Below the pieces are notes generated by a model that worked only from the letters and a program-made list of their open reading frames with translations, did no database searches and was not told the origin of the DNA. A stretch of DNA of 64,000 bases from positions 75,746,410 to 75,810,409 of the forward strand of contig CM043960.1 in the NCBI GenBank assembly GCA_014529385.2, given 5' to 3'. Made by a program: the position numbers and the translations under genes. The number at the start of each line of letters is the position of its first letter. Position 1 is the stretch's first letter. Positions 58,097 to 64,000 of this stretch are shown piece after piece. Source of the stretch: Adiantum capillus-veneris. Its lineage: Eukaryota > Streptophyta > Polypodiopsida > Polypodiales > Pteridaceae.

Positions 58097-59047
58097 CTAT
58101 TTGCTTGAGAGACTTGCCTCCTCCTTGGGCACATTTTCTTCATGAGAGATTTCCTTGTTTTTATTATTCTTTTCCTCATATGCCTTGCGACGCATATTTT
58201 GTTGCTTAATAGTGCGATCTTCACATACAAAACATTTTGTATTCCTCAAATAGATCCAACTATTATCAAGGATAATCTTTCGCTTGGTCTCATCCGGCAT
58301 GGTGCATACAATTGGCCGTTCTCCCGAGCGAGGAGCTCCTTGCTTCCCCACTCTATGTGCTCCATAGACCATAACTCCGGACATGCCAAAGTGGGTTTTG
58401 AAGAAATCTTCAATAACAATGGCAAGAGAAGGAGGTGTCTCTAACTTCTCTTCGGGAATTCCACGAATAACAATGTTCTTGGAACGCCGCTCCCGTTCCT
58501 TCAACTCCTCCACATCTACATTCTCAACATTCTTTGTTTGAACCATAGCTTGCATGAGTGAGGAATTAGAAACCACATTGCTACCACATACATCAGCCCA
58601 AGACTTGTTTGTGCATACATTTTTCATGTCGCATACATCCCGGCTCATAGTGTCAAATTTCTCCTCTTTCAATACATGGTCATGCTCTACTTTGCTCATC
58701 CGCTCCTTCAAAGCATTCAAGTCCACAAGAGAGCGTTTACATTCCTTGACTTCCTCTTCAAGTTGCATCAAACATGTTGTTTGCATCTCAAGTGTCCTCT
58801 TCAGATTCTCATTCTCAACCACAAGTACCCTTAGTGTGCCATTCTCCATTGCAAGTGCTCGTAAGTCTTCGCCTTGTTTGTTTACGGTCTCTTGCAATGA
58901 TACCAAGTACGCCATGATCATGGTTTCCGATGTCGTTGGTTGGGTGGTTGTGTTGCTATCTCCACACTTAGGAGATTTTGGATCATTTTCCACAATGGTT
59001 GTGGACCTTGTTGAAGAAGAAGAACCCTTGCGAGTGCCGGAAGACAT
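58097..59047 (-). CDS. LINE ORF1 (coiled coil plus RRM-like nucleic-acid-binding protein)
   Basis: ORF1p binds element RNA and acts as a chaperone in L1-type retrotransposition. ATG at 59,047 gives 316 residues. A Ser/Thr-rich N-terminus is followed by a heptad-like coiled coil at about 45-140 (ALAMENGTLRVLVVENENLK; QLEEEVKECKRSLVDLNALK), a linker with NKSWADVC, then an RRM-like part starting RRSKNIVIRGIPEE (about 190) with MVYGAHRVGKQG, and a basic tail. The organisation matches L1-type ORF1p rather than the CCHC-Gag type. It ends at TAG 58,097-58,099, and ORF2 follows in the same frame with no intergenic gap. No frameshift or internal stop. Confidence 0.88.
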   Translation of the reverse strand: MSSGTRKGSSSSTRSTTIVENDPKSPKCGDSNTTTQPTTSETMIMAYLVSLQETVNKQGEDLRALAMENGTLRVLVVENENLKRTLEMQTTCLMQLEEEVKECKRSLVDLNALKERMSKVEHDHVLKEEKFDTMSRDVCDMKNVCTNKSWADVCGSNVVSNSSLMQAMVQTKNVENVDVEELKERERRSKNIVIRGIPEEKLETPPSLAIVIEDFFKTHFGMSGVMVYGAHRVGKQGAPRSGERPIVCTMPDETKRKIILDNSWIYLRNTKCFVCEDRTIKQQNMRRKAYEEKNNKNKEISHEENVPKEEASLSSK

Positions 59048-59272
59048 TGTATGTAAAATAGGAGAAGAGAATCAATTTTGTTGAACCTGTTCACTTCGGA
59101 AATGCTGCTACAGAAACGCCTTCCATAACTCTGAAAATTTCTGTCTTTACATCAATGCGTAGAGGACTTCGTGCTCTTCGATTGAGGCTATAGATCACCC
59201 AAATCGGAGTTCGGATGAAGAAGTTATGATCAAAAGAGTAGACTGCTGTCTACTAGGTCAAAAAACGGCTGC

Positions 59273-59274
<2 letters not shown>

Positions 59275-59347
<73 letters not shown>
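59275..59347. repeat. (GA)n microsatellite, about 73 bp, at LINE 5' boundary
   Basis: Uninterrupted GA run directly after the LINE 5' UTR (ggctgcactgagag). Confidence 0.97.
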
Positions 59348-59351
<4 letters not shown>

Positions 59352-60039
59352 TAAGGAGAGGGGTTATAGAGCGACTAAGAAAAGAGAGAGGAAGAAGGGA
59401 GTAGGAGATAGGAGGACTTTAGGGAAGGGATGGTGGTTTTTAGAGGAGGAGCTGGAGGAAGGGAAGGTGGTTAGAGGAGTAGATGGAGAGAGGTGGTGGA
59501 GGAGAGGAAAGATTTTGGAGGAGGAGGAAGGGAAGAGGACGAAGCACATGGGCGGCAAGAGGAGGAAGGGGAGGTAGAGAGGGCGGCACTCCAAAAAAAA
59601 AAAAAAAAAAAAAAAAAACTCGCTCCAAAGCTTACTCCGTTGAGCTCGCTCGAAGACCTAACTCGTACAATCTCAACCATATACCATACCAAAAAATGGC
59701 AACAAAGTGGGAAGTAACTCTACCACTACACTACACAATCATCAAAACCATGATCAAACGCATCAAAACTGATACTCACATATGCCTAAAAGCAACTCCA
59801 CAATTTGCAAATCTGCAAGCATAAATTGGGACAAACTGCTCAATCGAGCGTAAAGCGCATAACCATATACGCAAGTAGAGAACAAACTAGCTCAAAACAC
59901 ATCCCACAAGAGAAACTGCCTGCAAAAATCTTTTTAAAAAAACCTGTGAAACCTATGACTAGCAAAGTTTGTAGCCACGTCAAAACGGATGGGCATCGCG
60001 GACAGAATTCTTAGGTCTGCATTCTATAAGGAGAAAAAC
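59348..60039. other. Purine-rich stretch and family-X interior, no recognisable gene
   Basis: A G/A-rich block to about 59,590, then a 27-base poly-A (59,592-59,618), then sequence that on the minus strand continues family X (tttttctcctt..., gacgtggctacaaactttgc). No coding motif. Confidence 0.5.
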
Positions 60040-60286
60040 AAATCTAAAAACAATGCTATTGTGCACACAGTTTTTAGAGCAGCACCTCACTTACACACAA
60101 TCTTCCACACTCCTTTCTGAGCTTCCATAGGAGAATACATCGCTCTCAACTGAGCTCACAAGCTCCCATTGCATTCACAGAAAGCTTCCAAGCTTTCTTG
60201 ATCTCTCCACCGCTGAGAGCGAGTGAGCTATTGCCTCGAAGCTCTCAAAGTCGTCCAATTGTGAGTGCACGAATGTGGTGCATGTG

Positions 60287-60322
<36 letters not shown>

Positions 60323-60490
60323 CAGGATGTGGGTGGAGCAGCCTCAGGAACTAACGATAAGGAGCTCCTTATTCTCATAAGTAATGAAGAATGAGGGTAT
60401 GTACACAAGTGGGCGGGCGGGCGGCGGACAATGGACGTCCGGACGTGCAAAAGGGGGAGTGCCTTTACCCCAATAGTATTGAGTGGTTCT
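60040..60490 (-). repeat. Family-X LTR-like repeat, copy C (inverted)
   Basis: On the minus strand it reads attggggtaaagg.actccc ... acttgtgtaca ... ggctgctccaccc ... (CT)n ... gcacatgcacc ... gagcttgtgagctcagttgagag ... gagtgtggaaga, in the same order as copies A and B. It includes a (GA)n run at 60,290-60,318 and GC-rich gggcgggcgggcggcgg. Confidence 0.6.
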
Positions 60491-60604
60491 CAACAAGCTT
60501 GGATGGAGGAGATCCTTCGATGATTCATCATTACGCTATAATGCTAATTGCATGAGCCATAATCTTGTAAATATTTCATTACTTAAATCTTATCAAATTT
60601 CTTA

Positions 60605-60835
60605 GTGCAGATTCTCCAGTTTACGCAGCACAAGTGCAAATTCGTTGCTTTAGGCAACACGACAAAAGATTCACTAGTTTAAAGAGTATGTGTAGATTTG
60701 CCAATTTAGGTAGCACATGTGTAGATTTCCTGATTTATGCAACATGACAACATATTCACCAATTTAAAGAGTTTGTGTAACTCTGTCGATGTAGGTAGCA
60801 CATGTCTAGATTCCCCAATTTATGCAATACCTCCA
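60605..60835 (+). repeat. Degenerate 85-bp tandem repeat, about 2.5 copies
   Basis: caacacgacaaaagattcac...tttaaagagt.tgtgta...gtagcacatgt.tagatt.cc.atttatg repeats from 60,655 to 60,740 and on to about 60,835 with substitutions. Confidence 0.7.
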
Positions 60836-61169
60836 ATTGCTGTCAATTCGTTGATATAGGCAATATCAATTACAAACTCATATTGTAGTGGCTTTGTCTT
60901 GATATCAGAATATGACATATGTTGCTTATTATAGTGGTAAGGGACGCTAGAATTTGCAATATGTGGATGACGAAAGGCATAAACAAATTAGTATGTGTCA
61001 GTTTATGAGATTTTATTATGGTACTTGATGTTTCTATTCTAGCCACTATTTTTTACGAGTATGACTTGCATATGAATGACATAGCAACCGAAAGCAGTTT
61101 CTTCTTTATCGAAAGAGGTATATAATGGGATCTAATTATGATGCATTACCAATTATTTATTAAAGTTGT
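60836..61169. other. No recognisable gene
   Basis: AT-rich spacer; nothing nameable. Confidence 0.5.
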
Positions 61170-61441
61170 CATGCCAAGGGCATAACCCCCGGTGGTCAAG
61201 GACCAGGCCCACTAGTGTGGATAGGGAATGAGGCCCAAGGGGCTATATAAAGGGAGGTTGGGAGGATCATTCCAAGGCAGTCCCATCACGGGCTTCACAC
61301 TGGTAGCCATTGGTGGGGCTGCCTTGGAATGATCCTCCCAACCTCCCTTTAAATAGCCCCCTGGGCCTCATTTCCTATCCACACTAGCAACCGGCCCCTT
61401 AAGCCTGGTCCTTGAACACCGGGGTTTATGCCCTTGGCATG
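61170..61441. repeat. Foldback: 115-bp inverted repeat with a short loop
   Basis: Left arm 61,170-61,284 (catgccaagggcataaccccc ... ccaaggcag), loop about 30 bp, right arm about 61,315-61,441, its reverse complement with a few mismatches and one extra segment of about 12 bases. Both arms carry a TATA-like stretch (ggggctatataaaggg / ggggctatttaaaggg). The outer right end abuts a minus-strand Gypsy-type 3' end, so the arms may be head-to-head LTR starts. A transcript would form a long hairpin. Confidence 0.85.
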
Positions 61442-61490
61442 GCATTACTACCCCCTTGGAGAAGCGTTTTCGTCCTAAAAAACAAGAGTG
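61442..61490 (-). pseudogene. Possible 3' end of a Gypsy-type polyprotein and polypurine tract
   Basis: Minus strand reads TLVF-stop-DENASPRG-stop followed by ccaagggggtagtaatgccatgcc. DENASPRG-like ends next to an LTR are common in plant Ty3/gypsy elements. Only this tail is visible, so the call is tentative. Confidence 0.4.
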
Positions 61491-63689
61491 GTGATACACT
61501 AATGTGTTCCACATTGGCATCCTTCATGGATCCAGCTATTCATTTTGACTAGACCATGGTTTTGTGGGAGGTTCAATGAAATTATGAATAACATTCTGAT
61601 TTTCCACATTGTTGTCCCTTTGCAACCGCCTTGATGTAACCGGCTTATATACAACATATTGTGTAGAGTCCATTTAGAACTCACTTGAGTATGCTAAATG
61701 AGTTATCACAACTAAGATGTACCCAAAAGAGTACCTCTTTTCACTTTCCATGGAAGTTACTTGATGACGTAACTCATCAACCAAGTTTAAGTCCTTGACT
61801 TGTAATCTTATCGTATCAGTAAACAACCCCACCATAACCAATGTTCAAGGTTAAGAACTTGAATTATACATGAAGCTCCAACTGGAGCAATAAATGCTTA
61901 CTAATTGGATTGCTTGGTGCTAACGTACGCACTTCACATATCCTTTAGCACAAGATTACACTTTGTAATCTGCCTAATTTGTCTATCCCCATGGATACCG
62001 ACAGTACTGAGGTGTGTTTTTCCACGGTTTACAGATAGTATTCCAAAATGACTAGTTAATAGGAACCACCGTTCCTTACAACATTAATTTAAAAAAAACA
62101 ACAATGTTATGAATAACCATCTTGGTTAACTTGAAAGATCCACAAGCATCCAAATCGAGCCATGACCTCTATTGGTGTTTGGTAGATCCAAAAATAAATT
62201 CATAGAGATACTACACATAGAGTGCAAAATGCTTCATAAGCAACTAATGTGATGAATATGCATGCCGTTCCAAATCAGCCTTTGTTAAACACTATGGTCC
62301 ATAACACCTAGTGTGCAAGCATTTAGTAAAAATAGATCCGAACCTGCATATCCATGATTGTACTTGCCAAGACCTATGGCGAATGTGATGCTCCTAGCAC
62401 GCATTAAAGAGGAGTGTAAATATTCCTAGCACGCATTAAAGAGGAGTGTAAATATTCCTGAAAAAGAATACTTTCGATTGCAATCATTTGCAAGCCTTTC
62501 TGCAACGTTTGAACCATAAGAAGGTAAAACATAAGTCACTTCTAGGTACAAACAATGAAACTTTTTCATTAACAACACATAGCCTTGCTATAAGCATAAA
62601 CAATTATCCGTTAGAGCTGTTTAACAACACTTGTAACTTAACAAGTGGTTCTAAGTATCCGGCAATTTCTGGCCATTGAAATTGTTCCTGATATGTCGTG
62701 CTGAAAATGGTATGGTAAACGGATTTGATCAGCACCTAAGGACTTGGTCGCAACACATAATTGAAATAGTGGGCGCCAATGTCAATCCTAGAGACTCGTA
62801 TTCTCTACATGTGGAATATGTCTCATGTAAGGATGTTTGAAAAAAGAACATCCTTCAAGTATGAGATGTACTTGTGTGTGGAGGTAATTGCAAACACTCC
62901 GCTACGTGAGTGAGAGGGACCCTCATTATCCTTACTCCACACTGGCTAAACCAAAATCCTTGAGTTCCTAGACCATGTTGTATCCCTTGTGACAACATGT
63001 GTTAAAACTGCATAATGCATAAATGTGTATTGGACACTATGGTCCAAAATGTTGTACTCTTACATGACCTTGTCATATCTCTTAAAGAGCAAAATGGATG
63101 AAAACATAGAAGTTTATACATCCTACTTGGAAAATTAAAAACTTATTCAAACAAGAAACAAAACCAAATCAGATGTGTACCTGGAGGTTGAACCTAGTAT
63201 TCACTTACCTGTAATAATCAAAGGCACCTACCCAAATTTCCCTCATGCAAAGGCTTAGGAACACTAATTGATAATCGGTGAAATTCAAGTAGTATTGCAA
63301 ATATAACCCTGGGTGTTTCCTTTGCAATCCAAACCCCTTGGTTAATATCTACATTTGCCAAACCCCTTGGTTAGACTTTTTGTAGGGAAACCGCTCAACT
63401 AGCAGTTGGGCCCTCGGATCAAGTCCCTGACCCCCCCTTGAGTTATCCCTTGTTACTTCGGAAGCTTAATATTGTTCACTACACCTTGGCAGTTTGTGGA
63501 CTTTTTTTCGTGAGCGTGCAAGTGTGAAAGTTCCAAGAATTGACCATCAATACTTAGTAAGTGATTCAATAACCATGGCTGGGTCTTACCCCAAAACTCT
63601 ACTCATATAGACACTCTTAGTGCTATAGATAAAATAGGAGATTCACTAAATTTGGAATCATATTCACAAATGGATATTTTCTAGACCCA
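61491..63689. other. About 2.2 kb without recognisable genes
   Basis: AT-rich. Presumably decayed interior of the minus-strand element(s) on both sides. A 32-bp direct duplication (tcctagcacgcattaaagag...) lies at 62,392-62,455. The longest frame (62,488-62,679, 63 codons) has no motif. Confidence 0.45.
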
Positions 63690-63999
63690 AAAGGTGGATG
63701 TAAGGATTTTTGCTGAAACAATCCTTGGTTTGATGATTGTTGCATCCACATATCGTACAAGGTCTAGTGCTGGTAGTAGGCCTTGTTGAAGTTGCAGACC
63801 TGGTTGAAGTGCAACCACGAGCTACATATGCAGTCGGTACAAAAGAGCTAATTCGTGGTATTCATTGCTCTTTTTCCTGCAACGAATTAACAATACCATC
63901 CAAAGAAGGCAGAGGATCCTTCTCCTTTAAAATAGTGACAATTTGACGAAATTCCGCAGGTAGGCTATTAAAAAAAACGGCTATACGATTTTCATCTGG
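63690..63999 (-). pseudogene. Copia-like gag relic at right edge
   Basis: Minus strand from the window edge reads PDENRIAVFFNSLPAEFRQI, then VTILKEKDPLPSLDGIVNSL and QEKEQ, TGA (63,862-63,864), then in frame SSFVPTAYVARGCTS..., and a CCHC knuckle CTICGCNNHQTKDC. The SLP.EF and LQEKE blocks followed by a knuckle are typical of UBN2-type Copia Gag. The start lies beyond the window, and pol downstream is not recognisable. Confidence 0.65.
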
Positions 64000-64000
64000 G

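Larger units (their letters stand above)
54731..59270 (-). mobile_element. L1-type LINE, minus strand
   Basis: Non-LTR element with 5' UTR (59,048 to about 59,270), ORF1, ORF2 (endonuclease, RT, C-terminal zinc knuckle) and a short 3' UTR. The 3' end carries aataaaa followed by (TCTA)n and (CT)n rather than a plain poly-A. (GA)n on the plus strand borders both ends. ORF2 has an internal deletion with a frameshift, so the copy is defective, though the frames are otherwise long and look fairly young. Confidence 0.9.

Noticed and set aside
59483-59824. 113-codon ORF with poly-Lys
   Set aside because: Runs through a 27-base poly-A and a G/A-rich block; no recognisable domain.

Overview
This window looks like repeat-packed intergenic chromatin from a large land-plant nuclear genome. 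I found no host protein gene, rRNA or tRNA gene that I can support. The evidence for a plant is the mix of element families: chromodomain Ty3/gypsy elements and Copia elements primed by initiator tRNA-Met, an L1-type LINE, and a DUF4216/CACTA relic. All are set in AT-rich sequence with very long (CT)n/(GA)n tracts. A non-flowering vascular plant such as a fern is possible, but that is a weak impression, not a demonstration.

Layout. (1) 1-17,288: Gypsy-1, an old chromodomain Ty3/gypsy element whose 5' LTR runs off the left edge. Its gag-pol is broken by stops and frameshifts. A second retroelement, 2,813-12,030, is nested in its protease region with a clean 5-bp target duplication (ggttc). That second element has a truncated 5' LTR, scraps of pol and a 6.55-kb 3' LTR carrying about 19 copies of a 160-bp tandem repeat. 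(2) 17,289-27,063: a graveyard with a dispersed repeat, a decayed Copia RT/RNase H, CT/GA tracts, a LINE-like tail and a CACTA DUF4216 relic. (3) 27,064-42,157: a tandem Gypsy arrangement (pol tail, LTR, full internal region, LTR). The shared LTR is split by a young Copia element (29,024-34,556, TSD cttag, LTRs differing at one base). Gypsy-2 keeps an almost continuous gag-pol frame. (4) 42,158-50,735: a decayed Copia family (LTR copies at about 42.5 and 50.5 kb) interrupted by Copia-2 (43,959-49,072, TSD agagt). (5) 50,736-54,730: more dispersed repeats, LINE-type tails and extreme CT/GA microsatellites. (6) 54,731-59,270: an L1-type LINE on the minus strand, with (GA)n at both ends. (7) 59,348-64,000: an inverted copy of the decayed Copia LTR, a degenerate 85-bp tandem repeat, a 270-bp foldback, and a Copia-like gag relic at the right edge.

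Nothing here works as a host operon or pathway. The relationships are of nesting and decay. Several coding frames are damaged mainly by in-frame nonsense codons rather than frameshifts, consistent with C-to-T decay of methylated elements. The most unusual items are the giant satellite-bearing LTR, the single-frame ORF1-UAG-ORF2 arrangement of the LINE, the three in-frame TAG codons in the young Copia, and the foldback at 61.2-61.4 kb.
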